DNA from: a virus
Reading direction: 5' to 3' (one strand)
IMG/VR virus record: IMGVR_UViG_3300032083_000228
Span: 1 to 47,201 of that record
DNA: 47,201 bases
Within the stretch, counting starts at the first letter, position 1. Every line of letters starts with the position of its first letter. This document shows, one piece after another, positions 1 through 7,755 of the stretch. The position numbers and the translations under genes were made by a program. The notes under the pieces were generated by a model, which searched no databases, was not told the origin of the DNA, and was given only the letters and a program-made list of their open reading frames with translations.

Positions 1-26
1 TATTAACAACAACAAAGGAGGACTAA

Positions 27-353
27 ATGCAAAGACTAAAACGACAAACATTCTCAGATGAACTACATAAACTTGTAGGCTCTAAGATATTCTCAGCAAA
101 GTTTACAAAGAAAGATGGCTCGGATAGAGTTATCAACTGTATGCTTGGTGTGAAGAAACATCTGAGAGGTGGAGAGAGAACGACAAAGAAAGAAGAGTTT
201 ATGATTGTCTTTGATACTATTAAGAAACAGTATCGTAATATCAATCTTAAGACTCTTGATTGGATTCGTTTCAATGGACAGATGTATACTGTTGAGCTAC
301 AATACAATAAGAATCAAATGAAACTTACACCAGTAGTAGGTCTTGATGAGTGA
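27..353 (+). CDS. Small phage protein, possible WYL_2/SH3-like beta-barrel
   Basis: A 108-residue protein preceded by a strong ribosome binding site (AAAGGAGG at 14-21), which fixes the ATG at 27. The pattern of a basic N-terminus, a K-K-D-G-S-D-R turn, then a tyrosine/arginine strand (Y-R-N-I-N-L) and a final R-F-N-G-Q-M-Y strand resembles the small Sm/SH3-like barrel family I remember as WYL_2 (formerly DUF2693), common in phages. No catalytic residues are evident. It opens the left-hand block and overlaps the next small gene by 8 bases, so the two are probably translated together. Family assignment is tentative. Confidence 0.7.
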   Translation: MQRLKRQTFSDELHKLVGSKIFSAKFTKKDGSDRVINCMLGVKKHLRGGERTTKKEEFMIVFDTIKKQYRNINLKTLDWIRFNGQMYTVELQYNKNQMKLTPVVGLDE

Positions 354-516
354 GGGAAAGAAGAAGATAGCGACAGGCTGGGCATTGAGTATTGACTGGC
401 AATATGAAGACGGCACTTGGCACAACGAGTTGCTAACTGATTTGCCTAACTCAGTTGCCCAAACCGTTGATGATTTCATAACAGAATTAGAGGAGGACTA
501 CCTGAACAAAGCATGA
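346..516 (+). CDS. Hypothetical 56-aa protein
   Basis: A short frame (MSEGKKKIATGW..., ending LEEDYLNKA) starting inside the last codons of the preceding gene, an overlap typical of translational coupling. It is acidic at its C-terminus and contains four Trp, Tyr or Phe-rich turns but no recognisable motif. Its own 3' end holds a good Shine-Dalgarno sequence (AGGAGG at 491-496), which seems to serve the next, apparently frame-disrupted gene. Function unknown. It is supported by gene packing and by the absence of any competing frame. Confidence 0.6.
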   Translation: MSEGKKKIATGWALSIDWQYEDGTWHNELLTDLPNSVAQTVDDFITELEEDYLNKA

Positions 517-700
517 CACAGATGATACAATATTTGTTTGTTGGAATACAGAAGATGTTAGGCAACTAAGACCAGACTTAACAGACGCAGACTGCAGAAA
601 AGTTTTACATGCAGTCAAAGACAAACACGATGCTACTCTGGGTATATCATGGGATGTAATAGAAAGCATATCTTATGACATGTACCCAATACAAGTTTGA
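502..700 (+). pseudogene. Small protein with an apparent one-base frame disruption
   Basis: The frame 506-700 encodes a convincing small protein (DDTIFVCWNTEDVRQL..., LHAVKDKHDATLGISWDV...). This resembles a widespread small phage/bacterial protein with an R-P-D-L-T-D-x-x-C-R core and a later H-D-A-x-G-I-x-W motif. It has no usable start codon in frame, because a stop lies at 503-505. AGGAGG at 491-496 sits at ideal distance from CTG at 502, which is one base out of frame. Removing one base, for example G511, would give MNKHDTDDTIFVCW. Either an assembly indel, a genuine disruption, or a frameshift could explain this. The TGA stop is the first part of the hairpin at 698-752. Confidence 0.5.
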
Positions 701-752
701 TACGAACAAATGGTAAAACCCAAAGCTAGCTAGAGAGGTAGTGTTCGTATCA
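698..752 (+). repeat. 11-bp inverted repeat forming a long hairpin
   Basis: TGATACGAACA at 698-708 is perfectly complementary to TGTTCGTATCA at 742-752, with a 33-base loop. It begins with the stop codon of the preceding frame and abuts a second hairpin at 753-779. Together they separate the small leading genes from the primase promoter. It could be a transcript-end or processing structure, or a protein site. No U-tract follows. Confidence 0.7.
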
Positions 753-779
753 GGGAGCAGGTTAGTCGTTCCTGCTCCC
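753..779 (+). terminator. GC-rich hairpin upstream of the primase promoter
   Basis: GGGAGCAGG (753-761) pairs perfectly with CCTGCTCCC (771-779) around a 9-base loop. In this AT-rich genome a 9-bp GC-rich stem is striking. It is placed where a terminator is expected, between the first small genes and the promoter at 788. The following bases (actaatact) lack a proper U-run, so termination is not certain. An mRNA-stabilising or protein-binding hairpin is possible. Confidence 0.5.
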
Positions 780-787
780 ACTAATAC

Positions 788-816
788 TTGACAAAAAATA
801 AAAACTATGCTATAGG
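788..816 (+). promoter_or_regulatory. Sigma-70 type extended -10 promoter for replication genes
   Basis: TTGACA at 788-793, a 17-base spacer, then TATAGG at 811-816 preceded by TG plus one base (808-810), the extended -10 signature. Transcription should begin about 6-7 bases downstream, at 822-823, which coincides with the primase ATG at 823. No ribosome binding site precedes that ATG, so the message may be leaderless. Confidence 0.75.
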
Positions 817-822
817 TTTTAC

Positions 823-1614
823 ATGAATTACGCAGATCAGATAGAAGTTATAAAAGATTTAGGGTTAGATGAAGGGCAGTCCATAAGAATGGATTGCCCT
901 TTTTGCATGCGTAATAATACCTTCTCAATTAGCAAGGAAGACTCAAAAGTATTATGGTACTGTTTCTCTGCATCTTGTGATGCCAAAGGTGCATACTACA
1001 CTGAGAAAACTATGCATGATATAGAACATTTTATCTATCAAGATAAGGATAAAGTAGATGTAGATTTTATCGTACCAAAAAATTTTATATCTCCCCACTC
1101 CAGCAATAGATGTCTCAGATACTTGATGAACAATAATTCATTTACAGCTTTCAATACTAATAAAGCAGATGTGAGGTTTGATCCTGCACTAGATCGTGTA
1201 GTATTTATGGTGCATGATGATGAAGACAAGATCATTGGAGGTGTGGGCAGATCTTTAAATTACAATGTGCTGCCAAAGTGGTATGTATATGGCAGTAAAA
1301 AATACCCATTCATTTGTGGTGGTGGAGATACTGCAGTGATAGTAGAGGATTGTGCATCAGCATGTGCAGTATCAGATAACTTTGCAGGACTAGCATTAAT
1401 GGGTACAAGTTTACCACAAGAATACACAACAGTAATAAAGAAAAGATTTAAGAATGTTATCGTAGCATTAGATAGAGATGCAACAACGAAAGCATTTGAC
1501 ATAGCAAGAGAAGTAGGTATGGTAGCACATACTAGAGTTGTCATGTTAGAAGATGATCTAAAGTATTTTAAACCAGAAGAGATAAAGGAAATGTTATGCA
1601 GGAACGACAATTAA
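823..1614 (+). CDS. DNA primase (zinc-finger plus TOPRIM)
   Basis: A 263-residue primase, the counterpart of the primase half of T7 gp4. The N-terminal zinc ribbon is visible as C25-P-F-C28 and C47-(x4)-C52. The TOPRIM catalytic core shows E175 in the strand VIVED and the acidic pair D217-R-D219 in VALDRD. It would make RNA primers for lagging-strand synthesis. The helicase gene follows with an 18-base overlap, so primase and helicase are separate polypeptides here rather than fused as in T7. The start at 823 has no Shine-Dalgarno and sits at the predicted transcription start. Confidence 0.88.
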   Translation: MNYADQIEVIKDLGLDEGQSIRMDCPFCMRNNTFSISKEDSKVLWYCFSASCDAKGAYYTEKTMHDIEHFIYQDKDKVDVDFIVPKNFISPHSSNRCLRYLMNNNSFTAFNTNKADVRFDPALDRVVFMVHDDEDKIIGGVGRSLNYNVLPKWYVYGSKKYPFICGGGDTAVIVEDCASACAVSDNFAGLALMGTSLPQEYTTVIKKRFKNVIVALDRDATTKAFDIAREVGMVAHTRVVMLEDDLKYFKPEEIKEMLCRNDN

Positions 1615-2804
1615 TTAAGTTACTACTTAAAAAAAATTTTTACGAAAGAAACAAAGGCAAAGTATCTAAGACTACATTTACCAATGGGCTTGGTAACTTT
1701 TATTCTACAATAGAAAAAGCACACAAAGATTACGAAGAAGATCTTACAATAGATGAACTGATAGATTTACACACAGAAAAATATAATCCTGCATTGACAC
1801 GAGCTGCGAGATTAAACTTTGAAACTCTTGTACAAGAAATAAAAGATGAGCAAGAGCCAAATGAATCTGTTGCCACAGATATCATTGAAGCAGTATACAA
1901 AAGAAATCTTGCACACAAGGTGGCAGTTATAGCTACAGATATATTTAACGGGCAGGACAAATCGTTTAATGAAATCAAACAGTTACTAGATAATACGGAT
2001 GAAGATACAGATGAGCATGAATCAGTTACGGAGGATATACCAGAGTTATTAGAATCTTTAGATGTACAAACTAAGTTTGAATTTAATCTACCAAGTTTGC
2101 ATGAACAAGTTCCAGGCATTGGTCCAGGTAATTTAGTTATTGTTTTTGCAAGGCCAGAGTCAGGCAAGACTGCATTCTGGGTTAATCTTGTTGGTGGGCT
2201 AAAAGGATTTGCATCGCAAGGTGCAAAAGTGTGTGCGTTAATTAATGAGGAACCTGCAATCCGAACTCAGATGAGAGTAATTAATGCGCACACAGGTATG
2301 ACACGAGATGAGATTACCGATAATTTAGATTTAGCAAAAGAAAAATGGAAGGAGATAAAAGATAATGTTAAACTTATGGATACTGTTGATTGGACTATTG
2401 ATGACGTTGACAGTTTTTGCAGTAGCAACAAACCTGACATCCTCATTATTGATCAGTTAGATAAGGTAGGTGTGTCTGGCAACTTTACAAGAACAGATGA
2501 AAAACTTAGAGCAGTATATACTGGAGCAAGAGAGATAGCAAAACGACATGAGTGTTGTGTGATAGCAATATCACAAGCATCAGCAGACGCACATGGTAAG
2601 ACTAGAATATCTTTTGATATGATGGAGAACTCAAAGACTGGTAAAGCTGCAGAGGCAGATTTAATTATAGGCATTGGTAAGCATGGATCTTTAGATTCGC
2701 TTGATACTACTCGAGTTATGTGTATAAGTAAGAATAAGATATCAGGCTATCATGGAGAGATAACTTGTAATATCGAACCACAACTATCAAGGTATAGAGT
2801 ATGA
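1596..2804 (+). CDS. Replicative DNA helicase (DnaB/gp4-like, RecA fold)
   Basis: A 402-residue protein. The N-terminal 150 residues are helical and acidic. A RecA-like ATPase core follows with Walker A R186-P-E-S-G-K191-T192 and Walker B D-I-L-I-I-D286-Q. Downstream the S-Q-A-S-A-D segment and a short basic C-terminus match phage DnaB-family hexameric helicases. It would unwind DNA at the fork, working with the primase just upstream. Its stop overlaps the polymerase start (ATGA at 2801-2804), so stoichiometric coupled translation is likely. Confidence 0.88.
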   Translation: MQERQLIKLLLKKNFYERNKGKVSKTTFTNGLGNFYSTIEKAHKDYEEDLTIDELIDLHTEKYNPALTRAARLNFETLVQEIKDEQEPNESVATDIIEAVYKRNLAHKVAVIATDIFNGQDKSFNEIKQLLDNTDEDTDEHESVTEDIPELLESLDVQTKFEFNLPSLHEQVPGIGPGNLVIVFARPESGKTAFWVNLVGGLKGFASQGAKVCALINEEPAIRTQMRVINAHTGMTRDEITDNLDLAKEKWKEIKDNVKLMDTVDWTIDDVDSFCSSNKPDILIIDQLDKVGVSGNFTRTDEKLRAVYTGAREIAKRHECCVIAISQASADAHGKTRISFDMMENSKTGKAAEADLIIGIGKHGSLDSLDTTRVMCISKNKISGYHGEITCNIEPQLSRYRV

Positions 2805-4864
2805 TTACAGTATTAGATGTAGAGACCAGCTTTCAAATCGTGGATGGCAAAGTAGATCCACTACCATTTAATCCTAACAATTGCCTAGTTAGTATTGGAG
2901 TTAATGATGAGTATTATTTTTTTAATCACAATCACGAGAGCTTTGATATACAATCTAATCACAAGGCAGTTCAAGATATACTAGATAAGACTACACTACT
3001 TGTTGGCCACAACATTAAGTTTGATTTAGTGTGGCTACTGGAGTCAGGATTCAAATACACTGGCAGATTGTACGACACCATGATAGGTGAGTATATATTA
3101 CTTCGTGGATTAAGAAAGCCACTATCACTAAAAGATATATGTAAACGCAGGAGCATATCTCAGAAGTCGGATGCAGTAGATGACTATATGAAACGCAAAA
3201 TATCATTTGAAGATATACCTGTGAGTATTATTGAAGAGTATGGTAGGCAAGATGTTAGATCTACAAGAGCTTTGTTTGATGCACAGATGGTAGATTTTAA
3301 GAAAGAAGGTAACAAACCCTTACTTAAATCAGCCAAAATGATGAATGAATTTCTGCCAGTGCTTGCAGATATGGAAATAAATGGCATAAACATTGACCTA
3401 AATGCATTGAATGCTGTGGAGCAAGAGTTTAAAGAAGAGTTTGGCAGACTGGCACAGGAAATAAAAAAGATTATAAGAGAGAAGATGGGAGATACACCTA
3501 TCAATCCTGCTAGCACAGAGCAATTATCTTGGCTGATCTACTCTAGAAAAGTTATAGATAAAAAAAAGTGGGCAGAGACATTTAACATAGGCATAGATAA
3601 ATTTACCAAGAGAAAGAAACGCAGACCCACACTATCAAAGTCTAAGTTTAGAGATTTAGTAGCATTAAACACAAAAACAATTAAGCAGACATTAGCAGCA
3701 CAGTGCAGTCACTGTGAAGGTAAAGGTTTAATTAGAAGATTTAAAGTTAATGGAGAACCATTTAAGAATCTTACAAAGTGCCCTCATTGCAACGGAGAAG
3801 GAGTAATTTATTTACAGCTTAACAGAACTGCAGGTTTTAATCAGATGCCTGTTGGTGTCTCAGAGGTAGCAGAGGGTGGCTTTAAAACAGACAGAGATAC
3901 ACTGAAGAAGTTATCTATGAGGGCGCAAGGAGATATGAAAGAGTTTGTTGATTTAATTATCAGATACAATGCCATAGATACATATCTAAATACATTTGTA
4001 AATGGCATAAGAGATCATGTAAATGAGGATAGCGTATTGCATCCTAAGTTTATGCAGTGTGTTACAGCTACAGCAAGACTATCAAGTCGTGATCCCAACT
4101 TTCAGAACCAACCAAGAGGTAATACTTTTCCTATTCGTAAAGTTATATCTTCCAGGTTTAAGGGTGGTAAAATTATGGAGATAGATTTTTCACAATTAGA
4201 ATTTAGGACTGCTGTATTCTTAGCACAGGATAAGCAGGGCATGAAAGATATAGATGATGGTGTAGATGTACATCAGTTTACCGCAGATACTATTGGAGTG
4301 AGTAGGCAAGATGCAAAAGCACATACATTCAAACCTTTGTATGGTGGCATGTCAGGTAGTGATAGTGAGAAAAGATACTACAAAGCATTTCTTGAGAAGT
4401 ACAAAGACATAGCAAAGTGGCATGAGACTTTACAAAGTACAGCTATAGAGTTTAAGAAAGTAAAGCTACCATCAGGCCGTGAGTATTCATTTCCGTATGC
4501 ACAAAGACAGGCGTGGGGTGGCTCTAGTTATTCCACACAGATAAAGAACTATCCAGTTCAAGGTTTTGCAACTGCTGATATAGTACCCATAGCATGTATC
4601 AATGCTTACAAAATGATGAGAGATAAGGGTGTAAAAAGTTTATTAATAAATACTGTGCACGATTCCATAGTTGTAGATGCGCACCCAAATGAGATAGAAT
4701 TAATGACGGATCTACTAGACAAAGCAACTAGAAATGTTATTGATTCTTTGTATGACTTTTATAAAGTTGAGTTCAATGTACCACTTGACACGGAGCTGAA
4801 GATAGGCGATAATTGGTTAGAAATGAATGAAGTTTCCTTAAAAAAAGAAAGGGTGGTAATGTGA
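2801..4864 (+). CDS. Family A DNA polymerase with DnaJ-type zinc insert
   Basis: A 687-residue replicative polymerase. The 3'-5' exonuclease motifs are D6-V-E8, G69-H-N71...D75 and Y147-G-R-Q-D151. Polymerase motifs are A (D462-F-S-Q-L-E), B (K506...K511...Y514-G-G) and C (V-H620-D621-S). Between the two domains is a Cys-rich module, C302-S-H-C305-x-G-K-G and C327-P-H-C330-x-G-E-G, which looks like half of the DnaJ central zinc domain. I recall this insert in phage HMO-2011 and relatives; it is absent from T7 and E. coli Pol I. It likely replicates the phage genome. The role of the zinc module is unknown. Confidence 0.92.
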   Translation: MITVLDVETSFQIVDGKVDPLPFNPNNCLVSIGVNDEYYFFNHNHESFDIQSNHKAVQDILDKTTLLVGHNIKFDLVWLLESGFKYTGRLYDTMIGEYILLRGLRKPLSLKDICKRRSISQKSDAVDDYMKRKISFEDIPVSIIEEYGRQDVRSTRALFDAQMVDFKKEGNKPLLKSAKMMNEFLPVLADMEINGINIDLNALNAVEQEFKEEFGRLAQEIKKIIREKMGDTPINPASTEQLSWLIYSRKVIDKKKWAETFNIGIDKFTKRKKRRPTLSKSKFRDLVALNTKTIKQTLAAQCSHCEGKGLIRRFKVNGEPFKNLTKCPHCNGEGVIYLQLNRTAGFNQMPVGVSEVAEGGFKTDRDTLKKLSMRAQGDMKEFVDLIIRYNAIDTYLNTFVNGIRDHVNEDSVLHPKFMQCVTATARLSSRDPNFQNQPRGNTFPIRKVISSRFKGGKIMEIDFSQLEFRTAVFLAQDKQGMKDIDDGVDVHQFTADTIGVSRQDAKAHTFKPLYGGMSGSDSEKRYYKAFLEKYKDIAKWHETLQSTAIEFKKVKLPSGREYSFPYAQRQAWGGSSYSTQIKNYPVQGFATADIVPIACINAYKMMRDKGVKSLLINTVHDSIVVDAHPNEIELMTDLLDKATRNVIDSLYDFYKVEFNVPLDTELKIGDNWLEMNEVSLKKERVVM

Positions 4865-4944
4865 ATTTATTTGAATTTTGGTTTAATTTAGCTATGGCTG
4901 GCGTAATACTTTATATAATAATATTAGGTCATATTATCTATTGA
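4861..4944 (+). CDS. Possible 27-aa membrane peptide
   Basis: A GTG-started frame overlapping the polymerase stop by 4 bases, with a purine-rich AGGGTGG just upstream. The translation is almost entirely hydrophobic after residue 8 (AMAGVILYIIILGHIIY) and would form one membrane span. It could be a small inner-membrane effector, but its size makes chance occurrence possible. Confidence 0.4.
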   Translation: MNLFEFWFNLAMAGVILYIIILGHIIY

Positions 4945-4969
4945 CAAATGTAACAAAATGTGATAGTAA
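4941..4969 (+). promoter_or_regulatory. Possible weak promoter
   Basis: TTGACA at 4941-4946, a 17-base spacer and TAGTAA at 4964-4969 with an upstream TG (4961-4962). The -35 is perfect but the -10 matches only three of six bases. The predicted start would fall after the ribosome binding site (GGAGG at 4970) of the next gene. The two signals therefore conflict, and the promoter call is weak. Confidence 0.3.
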
Positions 4970-4978
4970 GGAGGTAGT

Positions 4979-5179
4979 ATGTCACAAATCTTAAAAGCAT
5001 TAGTAGATCGTTATAACTCTCAGATATCTGAGGCAAAGGCAACGCTTGAAATTTACTTAAATAATTCTGTTGGTATTGGAGAACATCCCCAACACATTGA
5101 TGAAGTAGATAAACAAGTACAAAAGATAGCGTCCGCCAGAGATAACCTTATGGCGATTGAAGAGATAAAAGATATATAA
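4979..5179 (+). CDS. Conserved hypothetical 66-aa protein (G-I-G-E-H-P-Q-H)
   Basis: Strong ribosome binding site GGAGG at 4970-4974 fixes the ATG. The protein is two amphipathic helices around the motif V-G-I-G-E-H-P-Q-H. I remember this motif from small proteins of marine T4-like and podo-like phages, where it also precedes replication or recombination genes. No enzymatic motif is present. Function unknown. Confidence 0.75.
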   Translation: MSQILKALVDRYNSQISEAKATLEIYLNNSVGIGEHPQHIDEVDKQVQKIASARDNLMAIEEIKDI

Positions 5180-5198
5180 TTAACAATAAGGAGGTCGC

Positions 5199-6035
5199 AT
5201 GACTAATAATGAAATATCAAATATAGATGGTCTGTCACAAGAACAGATTATGTCTATGATTGGACAAGAGAAATCTTCTACTGGTAACTTCTTACCGAAG
5301 TTAGCCATAAATAGATTTCCAGAAAATGATGATGGGGCAGAGGTACCAGTGGGATCATACGGTGTTTACGTTCCTGAATTAGATAGCATGGCTTACGGAA
5401 AGCCTGTTACATTTAGACCATTCATGAATGCATATCAGTACATGAAGTACGATGCAGAGAAGAATGAGTATAGCAACAGAAGTATAATCTTTAAGTCTTG
5501 GAAAGATGAGGCCATAGATATACAAGGTGGTATACGCTGTGGCAAAATACCTGCAAAGGAACTGGCTAATCTTTCTGATGAAGAAAGAATGAAACAGAAA
5601 GCAATAAAGTGCTATCGTTTAGTTTATGGTCTAGTTTCTTTTAAAGGTAGCCTTCCAGGTGGAGCTGATGCAGAGGTAACTAACTTGCCTGTACTATGGA
5701 AAGTAACAGGTAGTAACTTTAAACCTGTTGGAGAGGCAATAGAAAGTCTTAGACGCAGAGGTAAGGTGATGTTTAATCATACGCTTACACTTAAAAGTAA
5801 AAAGAAAAAGGCTGGAAGCAATGTATTCTATGTGTCTGATATAAGTGTAGACTCAGATGAAGTACAGTTTTCTGATAAAGAAAAAGAAATTCTTCTTGCT
5901 TTCCAAGACACTATCAACACAGAAAATGAGGAGATAGTAGAACTTTGGAGACAAGCCAAGAAAGCTGAACCTGTATCCGTACAGGCGGTAGAGGCAGAGT
6001 TTGATGATGATCCTATTGAAGTATTGTCGTCATGA
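5199..6035 (+). CDS. Putative single-stranded DNA-binding protein
   Basis: A 278-residue protein with ribosome binding site AGGAGG just upstream. Its central part has several aromatic- and basic-rich beta-like segments, and it ends in an acidic tail (VEAEFDDDPIEVLSS), the layout of phage SSBs such as T7 gp2.5. It sits between the polymerase and the nuclease genes and overlaps the nuclease start by 4 bases, which fits a replication or recombination role. I see no diagnostic motif, so the SSB call rests on tail, composition and context. Confidence 0.45.
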   Translation: MTNNEISNIDGLSQEQIMSMIGQEKSSTGNFLPKLAINRFPENDDGAEVPVGSYGVYVPELDSMAYGKPVTFRPFMNAYQYMKYDAEKNEYSNRSIIFKSWKDEAIDIQGGIRCGKIPAKELANLSDEERMKQKAIKCYRLVYGLVSFKGSLPGGADAEVTNLPVLWKVTGSNFKPVGEAIESLRRRGKVMFNHTLTLKSKKKKAGSNVFYVSDISVDSDEVQFSDKEKEILLAFQDTINTENEEIVELWRQAKKAEPVSVQAVEAEFDDDPIEVLSS

Positions 6036-6925
6036 GTTCGGACATCCTAGAAAAAGTTAGGGTGTTTTTGGAGGCTGCTAATAAAGATGCAGTCGAGGTA
6101 TCCGATGACTTGATCACTCAGTTTGGTAACGCTTGCATGGAATCATTCCGCAAGCAATTCACTGACCAAAGAAATAAAGAGTTTGGTCTTAGAGCATCAA
6201 GCATCGGTAGACCTTTATGCCAATTGCAGATGGAAAAGAAAGGCATTAAAGGTGAGTCGCAACCATATAATGTTAAGATGAGAAATCTATTTGGAGATCT
6301 TATAGAGCAAGCGGCAATGATTATTATGAAAGCATCTGGTGTAGAAATACAATCAGAGCAAACAAAGACTGAATACAAACTTGACGATGTTACTGTAAAT
6401 GGTACTCTTGATGTGGAGATTGAGGATAAGGTATGGGATATTAAAAGCGCATCACCATGGTCATTCACTAATAAGTTTGGAGAGAATGGTGGCTTTCATG
6501 CAGTAGCAAGTGATGACTTGTTTGGATATCTAGCACAAGGATATATGTATGCAGAAGCTAGACAAAAACCATTTGGCGGATGGATAGCTATCAATAAATC
6601 AACTGGAGAATGGGCACTAACTGAGGCTCCTTTAGCTGATGATGAATACAAAGAACATGCATTGAGTACTATTGATAATAATATTAGAGCTATAAATTTA
6701 GATAAGAAATTTAAAAGATGTTTCAAAGCCGAAGACGAATACTTTAGAAAACAAAAGACAGGTAATAAAGTATTAGGAACGGCATGCAGTTTCTGCCCTT
6801 ACAAGTTTCCTTGTTGGGGAGAAAACTTGCAGCTGCTACCACAACAGCAGTCGCAAGGTAAAAACCCCAAGTGGGTTTGGTATACTGAAGTCAATAATCC
6901 TAGGGTAGAGGACGATGGCTACTAG
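6032..6925 (+). CDS. PD-(D/E)XK exonuclease, Cas4/AddB-like with Fe-S cysteines
   Basis: A 297-residue nuclease. The catalytic signature is D127 and D136-I-K138 (strand VWDIKSAS). The N-terminal R-A-S-S-I-G-R-P-L-C63 motif and the C-terminal C252-S-F-C255-x5-C261 are arranged like the one-plus-three cysteines of the 4Fe-4S cluster in Cas4 and AddB nucleases. It probably resects DNA ends during recombination-dependent replication, or degrades host DNA. It overlaps both neighbours, an SSB candidate and a second nuclease. No other Cas genes or arrays are near, so this is a phage recombination nuclease, not CRISPR adaptation. Confidence 0.82.
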   Translation: MSSDILEKVRVFLEAANKDAVEVSDDLITQFGNACMESFRKQFTDQRNKEFGLRASSIGRPLCQLQMEKKGIKGESQPYNVKMRNLFGDLIEQAAMIIMKASGVEIQSEQTKTEYKLDDVTVNGTLDVEIEDKVWDIKSASPWSFTNKFGENGGFHAVASDDLFGYLAQGYMYAEARQKPFGGWIAINKSTGEWALTEAPLADDEYKEHALSTIDNNIRAINLDKKFKRCFKAEDEYFRKQKTGNKVLGTACSFCPYKFPCWGENLQLLPQQQSQGKNPKWVWYTEVNNPRVEDDGY

Positions 6926-7292
6926 TGTACGCAGTCGAAAAGCCAAGGGGCGAAGGCTACAAAACTGGGTTAGGGACGTGCTATTAAGTACGTTCCCTAA
7001 CTTAAAGAAAGACGAAGATGTTTCTTGTGCTATCATGGGCGAATCAGGTATTGATGTTAAGTTATCTAGATTTGCACAAGGACTATTTCCATTTTCTATT
7101 GAGTGTAAAAATAAAGAAACATGGAAAGGTTTGTATGATGCATATGACCAAGCAATATCTAATGCTAACTTAGAGCCTGTTGTGGTATTAAAGATGAATA
7201 AAAGAGATCCATTGATTGTGCTTGACTTTAAAAAGTTTGTTGCTATAATCAAAGAATCAAACATGAAAACTAACTTAGGAGACTTATTATGA
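6915..7292 (+). CDS. PD-(D/E)XK endonuclease, possible junction resolvase
   Basis: A 125-residue protein with a basic helical N-terminus, then G-E43-S-G-I-D47-V and F-S-I-E63-C-K65, the E...D...E-x-K geometry of the small PD-(D/E)XK nucleases. Size and motif spacing suit a Holliday-junction resolvase or T7 gp3-like endonuclease that trims branched DNA before packaging. It overlaps the Cas4-like nuclease by 11 bases and the next gene by 4, so it belongs to the same operon. The exact substrate is inferred. Confidence 0.7.
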   Translation: MATSVRSRKAKGRRLQNWVRDVLLSTFPNLKKDEDVSCAIMGESGIDVKLSRFAQGLFPFSIECKNKETWKGLYDAYDQAISNANLEPVVVLKMNKRDPLIVLDFKKFVAIIKESNMKTNLGDLL

Positions 7293-7474
7293 TGGTTACA
7301 TTTCCACAAGGAATAACTGATGAAGAAATAGAAACTTTATCAGAACAAGCACAAGAAGAGGTAGACACTGCCTTACATGACTTAGCAGTCAAAAGAAAAA
7401 AGTTAATAGAAGCTGGCGTGCCAGAAGAAGATAAAGAAATAAGAGAGCTTGATGCTCTGATTGAGGTTATATAA
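7289..7474 (+). CDS. Hypothetical 61-aa acidic helical protein
   Basis: Starts in an ATGA overlap with the nuclease stop; TAGGAGA upstream is a good ribosome binding site. The sequence is Glu-rich and predicted to be one or two helices (EEIETLSEQAQEEVD..., EEDKEIRELDALIEVI). No recognised family. Its stop is shared with the next start (TAATG), indicating coupled expression. Confidence 0.65.
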   Translation: MMVTFPQGITDEEIETLSEQAQEEVDTALHDLAVKRKKLIEAGVPEEDKEIRELDALIEVI

Positions 7475-7755
7475 TGGACTTTGATAAGCCAATAGATATA
7501 TTTCAATCTGTATCTGTAATTATAACGCCACATGATAAAGGATTTACATGTGGCATAATAGATCCAAAGTCACCTGATGATAGAGATGTGTGCTCTTATA
7601 TAGCAAAAGGTTTGGTTCGTTTTGTTACATCAAATCCAGACCTCATATACGAAGAGGGTATGTATGGATTTAAAGAAGATGAGTCCGAACCAAAAGAAAC
7701 GGACCTAGATAATGTTATAGATATTTTAACTTGGAAAAAAGGAGACTTACACTAA
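7474..7755 (+). CDS. Hypothetical 93-aa protein
   Basis: Begins on the TAATG of the preceding gene and ends on the TAATG of the phosphoesterase. It has a beta-like first half (VSVIITPHDKGFTCGII) and an acidic second half with a DLDNVIDIL segment. No catalytic motif is recognised. Coupled position within the replication and nuclease operon suggests an accessory role. Confidence 0.65.
   Translation: MDFDKPIDIFQSVSVIITPHDKGFTCGIIDPKSPDDRDVCSYIAKGLVRFVTSNPDLIYEEGMYGFKEDESEPKETDLDNVIDILTWKKGDLH

Noticed and set aside
6032-6925. Cas4-like nuclease as part of a CRISPR adaptation system
   Set aside because: No cas1, cas2 or repeat-spacer array is present; neighbours are phage recombination genes.
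6836-7309. 157-codon minus-strand frame across the nuclease genes
   Set aside because: It is antisense to two nucleases with convincing catalytic motifs, in a compact plus-strand operon.
7731-7754. Earlier ATG for the metallophosphoesterase
   Set aside because: It lies within the preceding gene and places eight extra residues before the usual family start; the ATG at 7,755 has a spaced GGAG and a TAATG junction.
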